Source: Bog-756 sp963756515 (lineage in GTDB: Bacteria; Actinomycetota; Acidimicrobiia; Acidimicrobiales; RAAP-2). Taken from it: a stretch of 64,000 bases of DNA. A program made the position numbers and the translations under genes. Below, one piece after another: positions 43,003 through 51,957 of this stretch (the first letter of the stretch is position 1; each line of letters starts with the position of its first letter). Location of the stretch: contig CAVWNV010000007.1 of assembly GCA_963756515.1 (NCBI GenBank), positions 124,001-188,000 of the forward strand. Direction: 5' to 3'. The notes below the pieces were generated by a model. That model was not told where the DNA came from. It saw only the letters and a program-made list of their open reading frames with translations, and ran no database searches.

Positions 43003-44276
43003 CCGCAGCGACATCCCGGGCCGGAGCGTCACAGCGCGCTCTGGCCGGGGATGGCCGCGTCGGAACACCGAGCGATCGGTCCCCGGCCCGGACGGGGGAT
43101 CCGCTCCCTCGCCGCCGGCGGATTCGGGGACAGAACGCCACGGCCGAGGCACCGTGACTGCTCCCTCGCCGCGGCCGGGCGACCCGCTTATCCGAGATAT
43201 AGCCACTCTAGGTACTCTAAATATCACTTAAAGTAGTGGACATTCCGGGTGCAGATAGAGGGCACGGTTCTCATGAGGCCGGTCGATTACAGAACGATGA
43301 TGAGCATCGGATCGGTGGGATCTCGGGGCATGCGGTCCGAAACGCCGCCGGGGTCCGACGAAGGCCCGGCCCGGTCGCGTCCGGGCTTCGAGTCTCGGCC
43401 GGGGCGTCCGCGCTGTGCCACCGCGCCCACGGCGCACGGCGGTGGTTGCAGCTCAAAGCCCACGCTGTTGGGGTGCGGTGCTGGGCGGTTGTCCGAACGA
43501 CCCTGTCGGCGCCGGCGGCCCGGAGTCCACACCGCGCCCGCGTCGACGTGGTGATTCCGGCCCGACAACCATGGAGAAATAGCACGGAGAGTAATCGTAT
43601 AACCACGTGAAATGAGTAAATCGATGGCGTAGATCCGACTGTCGAAATGGAGGGACCTACTGTTAATCTGAGTCTGAATGAACCTGATACTCGATGAGGT
43701 TCTTGCATCACGCAGTTTGGGCAGTACTCAGTACTTGGGGTACCGACGCTTGGAACGGATGGCGAAGGTGATTCGAGGGGAACGCGCGCACCTGCAGTCG
43801 GGTGGATCTTGACCGTCGAGCCTGCAGGCCGACCTGGATCAGGTGGTTCTGGCGCGCCCCGAAACGGGCTTGATCGACGCGATGTGCGGACGGTGGTCCG
43901 GCCCCTGGGTGACCGATCGGCACCAGTTTCGCCGGGTCCCCGTCGCGACCCCAAGGAGGGGGGGAGTGGTCGGGAGCGGAGGATCCCACCGACGGTGGCG
44001 TCACCGGACCGTCCAGAACGGGACCGCCTGCCGCCCCGCCGGCTTGCCCGTGGCCCCGCCGGTCAGCTCCAACTCACCGGTCGGCCCACCCGGGCCGCTC
44101 TCCCCGCCGCGAAACAGGTGGACCCCGTCGGAGAACGAGAGGCGGCGTCGGTCGAGGCACCAGCTGCCCCCGTCGGTGAACGAGAGGTTGCGCCGGTCGA
44201 AGCAGCTGCGGTCCCGGTCGAGACGGCCAAGAGGGCCGGACGAGCCGGTCGGTCCACGTCGATCGGCACGGACTAC
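43003..44276 (+). other. 1.27 kb stretch without an assignable gene
   Basis: Between tRNA-Tyr and the glycosyltransferase there is no frame I can assign. Two AT-rich patches stand out: 43190-43250, and 43560-43740. The second contains GAACCT/AGGTTC arms (43680-43685, 43697-43702) and two AGTACT palindromes one base apart (43723-43735), possible operator sites for the glycan operon. The glycosyltransferase frame is open from TTG 43809; the stretch 44121-44215 has two in-frame copies, 45 bases apart, of a Pro-Val-Gly-Glu-Arg-Glu unit, so part of this region may be a disordered N-terminal extension of that protein. Confidence 0.5.
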
Positions 44277-45887
44277 ATGAGCGAGACCGGGGGGGCGACG
44301 ACCAAACTGCTCGAACCTCCCTCCCCGCCGCAGCTGGATGACGGGCTCGACGAGGATCTCGACCTGGCCGAGGTGATCCCTGAAGAGGGTCGCGACAGGC
44401 GCCCGTCCCGGGTCCTCGGAGCGATCACAAGACTCGGGCTCTCGATCTCGCGGCCCACGTCACTGGTGGTGATGGCGTCGATGGTGGTGGGAGGAGCCAT
44501 CCGGCTCGACGTCCCCCGTGGCCTGTGGCTGGACGAGGCCATCAGCGTGTCCGAGGCCAAGATGCCTTACGGAGCCATGCTCCACCGGCTGGCCACCACC
44601 GACGTCCACCCTCCCCTCTACTTCAGCGTCCTGTGGGCGTCGATCCGACTCATCGGCGTGGGCGACTTCGCCGTGCGGGTGCCGTCGATCTGGTTCGGGA
44701 TCGTCTTGATCCCGCTGGTGTACCTGCTGGGCAAAGAGGTCTATGACCGGCGGACCGGCGCGGTGGCTGCGGTCCTCGTAGCCGTGGCGCCGTACGCGGT
44801 GTGGTACTCGCAAGAGGCCCGCATGTACGCGATGTTGATGGTGTTCAGCGTGCTGGCGCTCTGGGCCCAGATCCGCATCTTCCACCGCGGTGGTTGGTAC
44901 CCGTGGGTCGTCTACACCCTGGCCAGCGTGGCCATGATCGCCACCCAGTACTTCGGGATGTGGCAGCTGCTGGTCCAACAGCTGGTCTTCGTCGGGGCCA
45001 TCGTCGTGCGCTTCCAGCGCAAGGAACGGCCTGGAGCGTTCCTCCGGGCATGGCTGTTCAGCGCGGTGCCGCTGCTCCTGGCCCTGATCCCCCTGGGCCT
45101 GTTGATGAAGGAGCAGTTCACGATCCACCAGGCCACCGGCCAGGCCTTCGGAGGGGCCGCCACCGTCGGTGTCGCCGGTGGGAACATCAGTATCTACTCG
45201 GTCATCACCAACTTCGGCTACTCCGTCTTCGGCTTCCACTCCAACGTGGTGATGTCCGACGTGATCTCGCTGTGGCCCTTCATCATGCTGGGCGCTCTGG
45301 CCGTGCTCGGGCGGCGCGCCACGCCGTTCACCTACCTCTTGGTGGCGGCAGTAGCGGTGCCCGTGGGCGCAATGTCCGTCCTGGGCCACTTCGATTCGAC
45401 CCTGGCCGACATCCGGTACGTCTCCACCACCGTCCCCGTCCTGCTGGTGCTGATAGCGCGGGGAGTTACGGCGGTGGCGAGAAAGAACCTGGCGCTGACC
45501 GCCGTCGTGGTGGCTATCGTCGCGTTGATGGCGGTGGCCCTCTTCGACCAGCAGTTCTCGAGCTCGAACCCCCGGCGGTACAACTTCAGGGAGGCCATCG
45601 CGCGGGTGGATGCGCACGCCCGCCCCGGTGACACCATCCTCTACGACCCGGTGAATTCCCAGCTCAACACGGTCTTTGCCTACTACATGCCCAAGATCAA
45701 CTACATCCCGCTGACGACGAAGCCCACTGTGAAGGCCGGTCATGCCGTCTTCATCGTGGCCAGTAACCAGTTGATGAACTCGTCGGACCGGACCATCTAC
45801 AACCGTGCCCTGGGCTACCTCGGCTTCCAAAAGCATCCGACGGCCCACTGGGTCTTCCCCAATGTGCAGGTCTGGGAGTACCGGTGA
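44277..45887 (+). CDS. Polytopic membrane glycosyltransferase (GT39/GT83-like)
   Basis: About 536 residues with some ten transmembrane helices. After an acidic N terminus comes the first helix and then LWLDEAISVSEAKMPY, the luminal acidic motif (DE) of GT-C enzymes that use polyprenyl-phosphate sugars. It is followed by TTDVHPPLYFSVLW, also typical of this fold. The C-terminal soluble part (DTILYDPVNSQLN, then VWEYR) is extracytoplasmic. It probably transfers a sugar, likely mannose or arabinose-type, outside the membrane. ATG 44277 is the first in-frame ATG; an upstream non-ATG start is possible. Its stop overlaps the GTG of the next gene, so it is in an operon with the cellulose-synthase-like enzyme. 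Confidence 0.83.
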   Translation: MSETGGATTKLLEPPSPPQLDDGLDEDLDLAEVIPEEGRDRRPSRVLGAITRLGLSISRPTSLVVMASMVVGGAIRLDVPRGLWLDEAISVSEAKMPYGAMLHRLATTDVHPPLYFSVLWASIRLIGVGDFAVRVPSIWFGIVLIPLVYLLGKEVYDRRTGAVAAVLVAVAPYAVWYSQEARMYAMLMVFSVLALWAQIRIFHRGGWYPWVVYTLASVAMIATQYFGMWQLLVQQLVFVGAIVVRFQRKERPGAFLRAWLFSAVPLLLALIPLGLLMKEQFTIHQATGQAFGGAATVGVAGGNISIYSVITNFGYSVFGFHSNVVMSDVISLWPFIMLGALAVLGRRATPFTYLLVAAVAVPVGAMSVLGHFDSTLADIRYVSTTVPVLLVLIARGVTAVARKNLALTAVVVAIVALMAVALFDQQFSSSNPRRYNFREAIARVDAHARPGDTILYDPVNSQLNTVFAYYMPKINYIPLTTKPTVKAGHAVFIVASNQLMNSSDRTIYNRALGYLGFQKHPTAHWVFPNVQVWEYR

Positions 45888-47473
45888 CCATCGCTGACGC
45901 GGCCATGAGCGCCGACGACCTGCGTCGCGAGCCGGCGGTCGAGATCAGCGCGGAGCAGTGGAAGAGGGTCGACCGACGACTGCGGTTCCTGCTTCCGGCC
46001 AGCATGATCTTCTCCGTCTGGTACCTGCTCTGGTTGCTCGTCCCCCAGCGGGTCGGCAACCCGTACCTTTTCGGGCTCCTGATCACCGCGCAGATCTTCA
46101 ATTTCGTCCAGGGCATCGGCTTCTGGTGGACCACCTGGCCCCGAAAGGGGCGCCCACTCATGCCGGAGGTGCTGGGACCCTTCGATGTCGTCGACGTACT
46201 GATTCCCGTCTACAACGAACCCCTCGAGGTGGTGGCGCCGACCGTGGCCGCGGCCACAGCCATGCGGGGCGGGTTGGTGAAGGTGCACCTGTTGGACGAC
46301 GCCGGCCGTCCCGAGTTGGTCGAACTGGCCGAGCAGTGGGGGGCCAACTACATCCACCGGGACGACAGCTACGCGGCCAAGGCCGGCAATCTGAATCACG
46401 CCCTGGCCCTCGTCGACGCGCCGTTCGTGGCCGTCTTCGACTGCGACCACGTGCCCGACCCCCGCTTCTTGGAGGGCACGATGGGCTGGATGGAGGACCC
46501 CAACGTCGCCGTGGTGCAGACACCCCAGTACTACTCCAACGCCGGCGTGAATCGTTTGGCCGCGGCGGCCTCGTCGCAACAGGACCTCTTCTTCGGGCCC
46601 ATCGCCCGGGGCAAGGACACCCTCGGGGCGATGATCTGCTGCGGCACCAACTTCCTCGTCCGCCGGAGCGCCCTCGACGAGGTCGGTGGCTTCCCCGAGC
46701 ACGCCCTGACCGAGGACTTCGCCCTCTCCATCCGACTGCAGGAGGCGCAGTGGCGGATCGTCTACATCAACGAGGTGCTGGCCAAGGGGCTGGGTCCCGA
46801 GGACATGTCCTCGTACGTCAGTCAACAGCTCCGCTGGTCGCGGGGCTGTGTCTTCGCCATCAGCACCTCGATCCGAGCCAACCTCCCGTGGAGGATCCGG
46901 GCCCAGTACCTGCACTCGTGCATGTTCTTCCTGACCGGTTGGACGATCCTCATCTACCTGTCCCTGCCGATCATCCGGGTCTTCGCCGGCGCTCAACCCT
47001 TCAACGGGTCCACCTCCACGGAGATGCTCCTGTACTTCGCCCCCTACTACTTCATCAGTCTGATCGCCGTGGCCGTGGCCGGGGGTGGTTCCTACACGTT
47101 CGGCGCGTACTGCCTGTTCATAGCCAACTTCTGGATTCAGATACTGGCCACGCTCTACGTCGTCACCGGTACCACCCTGGCCTGGGTGGTCACCCCCAAG
47201 TCCGGCTCGCACGGGCGGGAGCCGGGCAGCGTGATCCCGGCCCTGGTCACGATAGGCATCCTGGTGGGGACGATCATCTACGGGATCGCCCGCGGCCTGA
47301 ACTCCTCCATCGTCAACAACCTGGCCTTCGCCGCGTTGTACGCCGTGGTGATGCTGGTCGGCATCTGGCCGGCCCTGGTCGGGGACCCGGAGCACGCCGT
47401 CACACCGCCCGATGACGCCCTCGACGAGGTCGAGGAGGCCGAAGTCGTCACGCCGGCCCTGGAGTCGGTATGA
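45884..47473 (+). CDS. Processive family 2 glycosyltransferase, cellulose-synthase-like
   Basis: 529 residues. Two N-terminal helices precede a GT2 domain with the full D,D,D,QxxRW set: LLDDAGRP, FDCDHVPDP, TEDFALSIRLQ and QQLRWSRG. Four or more helices follow (FFLTGWTILIYLSLPII and onward), forming the export channel. This is the BcsA architecture without an evident C-terminal PilZ domain, so cyclic di-GMP control through PilZ is not supported. The product would be a beta-linked glucan or related polymer extruded through the membrane. It overlaps the genes on both sides (GTGA and ATGA), and a GH8 enzyme follows, as in cellulose operons. Confidence 0.86.
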   Translation: MTIADAAMSADDLRREPAVEISAEQWKRVDRRLRFLLPASMIFSVWYLLWLLVPQRVGNPYLFGLLITAQIFNFVQGIGFWWTTWPRKGRPLMPEVLGPFDVVDVLIPVYNEPLEVVAPTVAAATAMRGGLVKVHLLDDAGRPELVELAEQWGANYIHRDDSYAAKAGNLNHALALVDAPFVAVFDCDHVPDPRFLEGTMGWMEDPNVAVVQTPQYYSNAGVNRLAAAASSQQDLFFGPIARGKDTLGAMICCGTNFLVRRSALDEVGGFPEHALTEDFALSIRLQEAQWRIVYINEVLAKGLGPEDMSSYVSQQLRWSRGCVFAISTSIRANLPWRIRAQYLHSCMFFLTGWTILIYLSLPIIRVFAGAQPFNGSTSTEMLLYFAPYYFISLIAVAVAGGGSYTFGAYCLFIANFWIQILATLYVVTGTTLAWVVTPKSGSHGREPGSVIPALVTIGILVGTIIYGIARGLNSSIVNNLAFAALYAVVMLVGIWPALVGDPEHAVTPPDDALDEVEEAEVVTPALESV

Positions 47474-47718
47474 CCGACGCTGAGGATGAGGACCTGGCCG
47501 AGGCCCTGGGTGCCGGAGCCAACGACTCGCAGAGCGGTGACCGGATGCACTCGCCCGGCGCGACCCGTCGGGTGGTCATCGCGCTGGTCATCGTGGTGCT
47601 GGTGGTGGTCTTCGCCGCCGCCCTCAGCTTCTCCGGGGCCAGGGACCATGGACACACCGAAGTCGGTCTACGCCCGCCGACCCCGGCTCAATCGATCCCT
47701 CCGATGGCCTCGGCCTGA
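47470..47718 (+). CDS. Small single-span membrane protein in the glycan operon
   Basis: 82 residues: an acidic N terminus, a basic GATRR turn, one helix (VVIALVIVVLVVVFAAALSF) and a short Pro-rich external tail. ATG 47470 overlaps the synthase stop by four bases. No family recognised. Its position between the synthase and GH8 genes suggests an accessory or scaffold role for polymer synthesis or export. Confidence 0.6.
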   Translation: MTDAEDEDLAEALGAGANDSQSGDRMHSPGATRRVVIALVIVVLVVVFAAALSFSGARDHGHTEVGLRPPTPAQSIPPMASA

Positions 47719-47854
47719 CGTCGGTTCGAACACGTCGTCCCCGACCTGAGGGCGGGGGGCTATCCGCCCGTCCGTGGCCACACCCTCCCCGGTGGCGTTC
47801 GGTCCGGCCCCGACCCGACATGCAAATTCCGGGTCTGGCTCCCATACTGATGAC

Positions 47855-49012
47855 ATGTCGGTGGCTGACCACGCAACGAGACCGCGGCGCGCCAGCCGAC
47901 TGAGCCGTCCGGCCGCGCTGGCCGCGGCCTCGCTGGTCGTGGTGGGCTCCGTCCTCCTCTCCAGCTGTTCCTCGCCGTCCGCCACGACGACGACCACCAC
48001 CGCCGATCCGCCGGCCACGCACCTGGCCGCCTCCTTCCTCGACAACTACCTCGACTCCGACGGGCGGATCGTCCGTCACGACCAGGGCGGTGACACGGTC
48101 AGCGAGGGTCAGGCCTACGGACTCCTGCTGGCCGTGGCCACCCACGACGCGCCCCGCTTCGCCTCCATCTGGACGTGGACGAAGGACAACCTGCAAGAAC
48201 CGAGCGGACTGTTCGCCTACGACTGGAGCGATGGTGCGATCGTCGGCTCGGGCGCCGCCACCGACGCCGACCTCAACACGGCCTGGGCCCTGGTGCTCGG
48301 GGCCAAGACGTTCCACGATCCCGCCTACGAGAAGGACGGTCTGGCCGTGGCCTCGGCCGTACTGGCCAACGAGACCGTGGTCAGTGCCGGACGCCTCGAG
48401 CTGGTGGCCGGTCCGTGGGCCCGCAGCGCGCCGTACTCGGTGGACCCGAGCTACTTCTCGCCCCAGGCCATGGCGGCGTTGGCCTCGGCTTCGGGCAATC
48501 CGAGCTGGATCCAGCTGGAGGCGAACAGCCAACAGCTGGTGGCGGCGCTCCAGGGCGGAGACTCCGCTCACTACCTCCCTCCCGACTGGGCGCTGCTGGC
48601 GGCGTCGGGGGCGATCTCCGCCTCGAGCCCCCCGTCGGGAGGTAAACCCCCGTCGTACGGACTCGACGCCGAGCGCGTCCCCATCTGGTACGCCGCCGAC
48701 TGCACCCCCCCCGGGCGGGCCCTGTCGGCCGACGACTGGTCCACCATCAGCGGGCTGGCCGCGTCGGGCTCGTATCTGGCCTACAGCCTGACCGGTGCCG
48801 TCCAGCTGCCGTACTCCAACGACCTGGGGCTGGTGGCCGCGGCGGCTTCAGCCGATGCGGCCGGGCAGCGCAGCCAGGGCTCGGCGCTGCTGGCCCGGGC
48901 CCAGAGCGGCAGCAACGGCCAGACCTACTACGGGAACGCCTGGGTGGCCCTCGGCACGGTGCTGCTGACCACCAAGCTGCTGTCGCCGTGCCCCCCCGAC
49001 CCGGCCTCGTGA
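47855..49012 (+). CDS. Secreted lipoprotein of glycoside hydrolase family 8
   Basis: 385 residues. The N-terminal signal has twin basic residues, a hydrophobic core (AALAAASLVVVGSVLL) and lipobox LSSC, indicating a lipid-anchored extracytoplasmic protein. The mature domain has the GH8 landmarks TVSEGQAYGLLLAVATHD, which holds the general-acid Glu, and ATDADLNTAWALVLG, the Asp motif. It continues with DPSYFSPQAM, and QTYYGNAWVALG near the end. GH8 enzymes such as BcsZ trim nascent beta-1,4-glucan during cellulose secretion. Following the synthase by 381 bases on the same strand, it most likely edits that polymer. ATG 47855 is selected as the start directly ahead of the signal. Confidence 0.85.
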   Translation: MSVADHATRPRRASRLSRPAALAAASLVVVGSVLLSSCSSPSATTTTTTADPPATHLAASFLDNYLDSDGRIVRHDQGGDTVSEGQAYGLLLAVATHDAPRFASIWTWTKDNLQEPSGLFAYDWSDGAIVGSGAATDADLNTAWALVLGAKTFHDPAYEKDGLAVASAVLANETVVSAGRLELVAGPWARSAPYSVDPSYFSPQAMAALASASGNPSWIQLEANSQQLVAALQGGDSAHYLPPDWALLAASGAISASSPPSGGKPPSYGLDAERVPIWYAADCTPPGRALSADDWSTISGLAASGSYLAYSLTGAVQLPYSNDLGLVAAAASADAAGQRSQGSALLARAQSGSNGQTYYGNAWVALGTVLLTTKLLSPCPPDPAS

Positions 49013-49065
49013 CCGGTGTCCCCGGCTCTCCGTTGGCCGGCCGTTGGGTGGCATCGTGTGGCGGG

Positions 49066-49092
49066 CCGCCCCCACTGCGGGAGTGGGGGCGG
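49066..49092 (+). terminator. GC-rich hairpin after the GH8 gene
   Basis: CCGCCCCCACT (49066-49076) pairs perfectly with AGTGGGGGCGG (49082-49092) around a five-base loop, 53 bases past the GH8 stop. No T-run follows, as is common for actinobacterial hairpins. It probably ends the glycan operon. Confidence 0.6.
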
Positions 49093-49114
49093 GACCGAGG
49101 GCGGTCGGGGCTAC

Positions 49115-49142
49115 TTGATCCCACCCTCCGATTGATTACAAT
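49115..49142 (+). promoter_or_regulatory. Candidate sigma-70-type promoter for the MptB-like gene
   Basis: TTGATC at 49115-49120 and TACAAT at 49137-49142 are separated by 16 bases, directly after the hairpin and in the most AT-rich part of the 334-base gap (49013-49346). A leader of about 200 bases would precede ATG 49347. Confidence 0.5.
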
Positions 49143-49346
49143 AGGGTTACAGAATCGGGCGCAGATTTTGTCTGCTGCGGTCGGTCAGGAAGTAACTCCT
49201 GGTGGCACCGGTCGGGGGGACCAGGAGGCTGTCGGGCTACAGCTGTCGTGACGGCGTCCTCGAGAGCACGGAAGTGCTGCGGGATTCTGTGCAGTGGGAG
49301 CCGGGCCCCGGTTTCAGCAGATCGATCGAGGAGAACCCCGAACCTC

Positions 49347-51044
49347 ATGCCATCCAGGATCACGGCGGCCGGAGAGCTCGATGCCCACGACCTCCAAACC
49401 CCGGGCTCCCTCCCCACCAGGTCTCCGGTGGTCGAGCTCGGCCACGCCGGCCTCCGCTTCCTGACGGGGATCTTCGGGTCGGCCGGCGGGACGGGGAAGA
49501 GGGCCGGGGACCGGGCCGACGACTCGGCGGAACAGGAGGATGCGGCCAGGCCGTACGGGCTGGTGTTGCGACCGGCGCTGCTCGGGTTCGTGGCCATGAT
49601 GGCCATCGCCATCGGAGCGTCGCTGCCCAGCTCCCCCTTCAAGCTCGAGATGCCCGGGGTGTGGTTCTTCGGAGTGCCCAGCACGGACGGGGCCAGCCAG
49701 TGGGGCGTGTACTTCACTCTGGCCGCCGTGTACGGCGGGCTCCTGCTCCTCATGCGCGTGTGGTGGGGAATGACCCGCCTCTACGCACGGTGCCCGGGTG
49801 TGGCCATCAAGAAGATGATGTGGGTCTTCGTGCTGTGGTCGCTGCCCATGTTGGTCATCGCCCCCCTGTTCAGCCGCGACGCCTACTCCTACGCGGCGCA
49901 GGGCGAGATGGTCAGCCACCACATGAACCCCTATCTCTACGGGCCGTTCGAGCTGGGGAACAACTCCTACACCGCCCCGGTGGACCAGCTCTGGGGCAAC
50001 GCCCCGGCCCCCTACGGCCCCCTGTTCCTCCAGATCGACGGCATCTTCGCCCGGATCACCCTCCACAACGAGCTGGCCACGATCGTGCTCCTCCGACTGC
50101 TGGCCCTGGCCGGCGTGCTGATGATCGCGGCGTGCGTGCCCCGGCTGGCCAGGCTGTACCACCGTGACGGGGCCGAGCTGTTCACCTTGATGGTCCTCAA
50201 CCCGGTCACGCTGCTGCATCTCATCGGGGGCGCGCACAACGACGCCCTCATGCTCGGGCTCCTGGTGGCCGGACTGACGGCGGCCAAGGAGAAGCGCCCG
50301 ATCGTGGGCATCCTGCTCTGTTCTCTGGCCACGGCCATCAAAGCGCCGGCTGCCATCGGGATCCTCTACATCGGATGGAGCTGGCTGGGGCCCCAGGTGT
50401 CGACCCGGGACCGAATACGGCCCGTGGTCACCGCCGGCCTGATCGGCGCGGGCGTGCTCGGCTTCTTTTCCTATGTCAGCGGACTCGGCTGGGGGTGGGT
50501 GACGATCCTGGGGACGCCCGGGGCCGTCCGTTCGTGGACGGCCCCGACGACCTCGCTGGCCCTGGCGTTCACCGGCATCGCCCACTTCGTCCACGTCGGC
50601 GTCGGGCTGGGTGGTGTCCTCACCGTCATGCGGTTCCTCGGGATTGTGGGCGCGACCGTGGCCGGAATCTGGCTGCTGCTGAACAGCGACAGGATCGGGA
50701 CGCTCAAGGCCCTCGGCATCACGCTGCTGGTCTTCGTGGCCCTCGGTCCGGTGGTTCAGCCCTGGTACCTCTCGTGGGGCCTGATCCTCCTGGCCCCGGT
50801 GGCGCTCGGTCGGCTCCGGTCGCTGATCATCGGGATGGCCATGGTCACGGCGTTCATCGAGCTGCCGGGCGGGACCCAGCTCGTCAACAGCCTCATCCAC
50901 GGGGATCCGCTGCTCATCGTCCTCACGCTGCTGTGGATGCTGGTGGTTCTGACCGTGCCGCTGGCGCCATGGGACCACCCGGCGGTGGGGTCGGGCGGGC
51001 GCCGACCGGTGGCCTCCCCGTTGGCTTCCGCTCCCGCGGCCTGA
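49347..51044 (+). CDS. MptB-like polyprenol-phosphomannose mannosyltransferase
   Basis: 565 residues with about 12-13 transmembrane helices. The first external loop region reads PLFSRDAYSYAAQGEMVSHH, the GT-C catalytic motif found in MptA/MptB alpha-1,6-mannosyltransferases of actinobacteria. It is followed by NPYLYGPFELG and WGNAPAPYGPLFLQ. LNPVTLLHLIGGAHNDALMLG and QPWYLSWGLILL also agree with the family. It would elongate a mannan core on lipomannan-like glycolipids using polyprenol-P-mannose. ATG 49347 is preferred; GTG 49248 is an alternative. It follows a hairpin and its own candidate promoter, so it is adjacent to but separate from the preceding operon. Confidence 0.82.
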   Translation: MPSRITAAGELDAHDLQTPGSLPTRSPVVELGHAGLRFLTGIFGSAGGTGKRAGDRADDSAEQEDAARPYGLVLRPALLGFVAMMAIAIGASLPSSPFKLEMPGVWFFGVPSTDGASQWGVYFTLAAVYGGLLLLMRVWWGMTRLYARCPGVAIKKMMWVFVLWSLPMLVIAPLFSRDAYSYAAQGEMVSHHMNPYLYGPFELGNNSYTAPVDQLWGNAPAPYGPLFLQIDGIFARITLHNELATIVLLRLLALAGVLMIAACVPRLARLYHRDGAELFTLMVLNPVTLLHLIGGAHNDALMLGLLVAGLTAAKEKRPIVGILLCSLATAIKAPAAIGILYIGWSWLGPQVSTRDRIRPVVTAGLIGAGVLGFFSYVSGLGWGWVTILGTPGAVRSWTAPTTSLALAFTGIAHFVHVGVGLGGVLTVMRFLGIVGATVAGIWLLLNSDRIGTLKALGITLLVFVALGPVVQPWYLSWGLILLAPVALGRLRSLIIGMAMVTAFIELPGGTQLVNSLIHGDPLLIVLTLLWMLVVLTVPLAPWDHPAVGSGGRRPVASPLASAPAA

Positions 51045-51094
51045 CCGTCCGGCCGGCAGCAGTCGCCGGCACCCGGCCGGGGCGAGGGCGGAGC

Positions 51095-51583
51095 TCAGAG
51101 CAGACGTTGCAGGACCGAGACGTCCAACCACCGGTTGAACTTGCGCCCCACCTCGCGTTCCACGCCGACCATCTCGAAGCCACAGGCCAGGTGGAGCCCG
51201 ATCGAGGCCTCGTTGCCCCCGCCGACCCGGGCGACGAGGGTGTGGAACCCGTGCTGTCCGGCCAGGACCACGAGCTCGTCGAGCAGGGCCTTGCCGACCC
51301 CCGCGCCCCGTCGGGAGGCGTCGACATAGACGGAATTCTCGACGGTGGTGGCATAGGCCGGACGGTTCCGGAACACCGAGAGTGAGCCGAATCCGAGGAC
51401 CCGGTCCCCGTCGTCCACGGCCACGACGGCCGGGTGGGGCCCACGGTGCTCGGCCATCCATGCCCGTTGCTCCTCGGGCGTGCGCGGGACCAGGTCGAAG
51501 GTGGCGGTCGATCCGGTCACCTCGGCGTTGTAGATGGCCCGGATCGGCTCGGCGTCGGAGGGTCTCACCAGGCGAATGCGCAT
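51095..51583 (-). CDS. GNAT N-acetyltransferase, phosphinothricin acetyltransferase-like
   Basis: 162-residue GNAT enzyme transferring acetyl from acetyl-CoA to an amine. The start IRLVRPSDAEPIRAIYNAEV and TFDLVPRTPEEQRAWM are typical of the Pat/Bar/YncA subgroup. The acetyl-CoA pyrophosphate loop is RRGAGVGKALL, and the end GFEMVGVEREVGRKFNRWLDVSVLQ agrees. Substrate may be an amino acid analogue or amino acid such as methionine sulfone. It is convergent with the MptB-like gene and divergent from the tRNA cluster. Confidence 0.85.
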   Translation of the reverse strand: MRIRLVRPSDAEPIRAIYNAEVTGSTATFDLVPRTPEEQRAWMAEHRGPHPAVVAVDDGDRVLGFGSLSVFRNRPAYATTVENSVYVDASRRGAGVGKALLDELVVLAGQHGFHTLVARVGGGNEASIGLHLACGFEMVGVEREVGRKFNRWLDVSVLQRLL

Positions 51584-51671
51584 CCGACGATGGTAGCCAG
51601 GGCGGATTGCCGTTCTCGGTGGCCACCAGTTTGGCTATGCTTGCCCGTCTGGTGGTCGCTGGAGTCGCACT

Positions 51672-51744
51672 GCCCCCTTAGCTCAGTCGGCAGAGCACAG
51701 CCATGGTAAGGCTGGTGTCGTCGGTTCGATTCCGACAGGGGGCT
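51672..51744 (+). tRNA. tRNA-Thr(GGT)
   Basis: Acceptor GCCCCCT pairs with AGGGGGC; anticodon loop ATGGTAA between CAGCC and GGCTG gives GGT. D-arm TAGCTCAGTCGG and T-loop TTCGATT are standard; discriminator is T. Confidence 0.95.
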
Positions 51745-51751
51745 CGCCCGT

Positions 51752-51825
51752 GGCGGCGTAGCTCAGTTGGTTAGAGCACACGGCTCATAATCGTGGGGTC
51801 GCCGGTTCGAGTCCGGCCGCCGCTA
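51752..51825 (+). tRNA. tRNA-Met(CAT), elongator
   Basis: Acceptor GGCGGCG pairs with CGCCGCT (first pair G-T). The anticodon loop CTCATAA gives CAT and CCA is encoded at 51826-51828. The three G-C pairs that mark initiator tRNA are absent. Isoleucine with modified C34 is an alternative, but position before rpmG favours elongator Met as in other actinobacteria. Confidence 0.88.
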
Positions 51826-51957
51826 CCAGTTGTAGAAGTGCAGGACGTGTCGGGCAGTAGGCAGGACCAGCAGTGGGCAGGACCAGACAGCAGCAGCAGA
51901 ACGAGATTTCGATTCAACCCCCGGCCGGAGCGGCCGGGAGCGCGCAAGGGAGTCACC

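Noticed and set aside
43249..43554. A 101-residue frame after tRNA-Tyr as a gene.
   Set aside because: Low-complexity Arg/Pro/Gly-rich composition, no ribosome binding site of note, overlapping alternatives in other frames, no recognisable domain.
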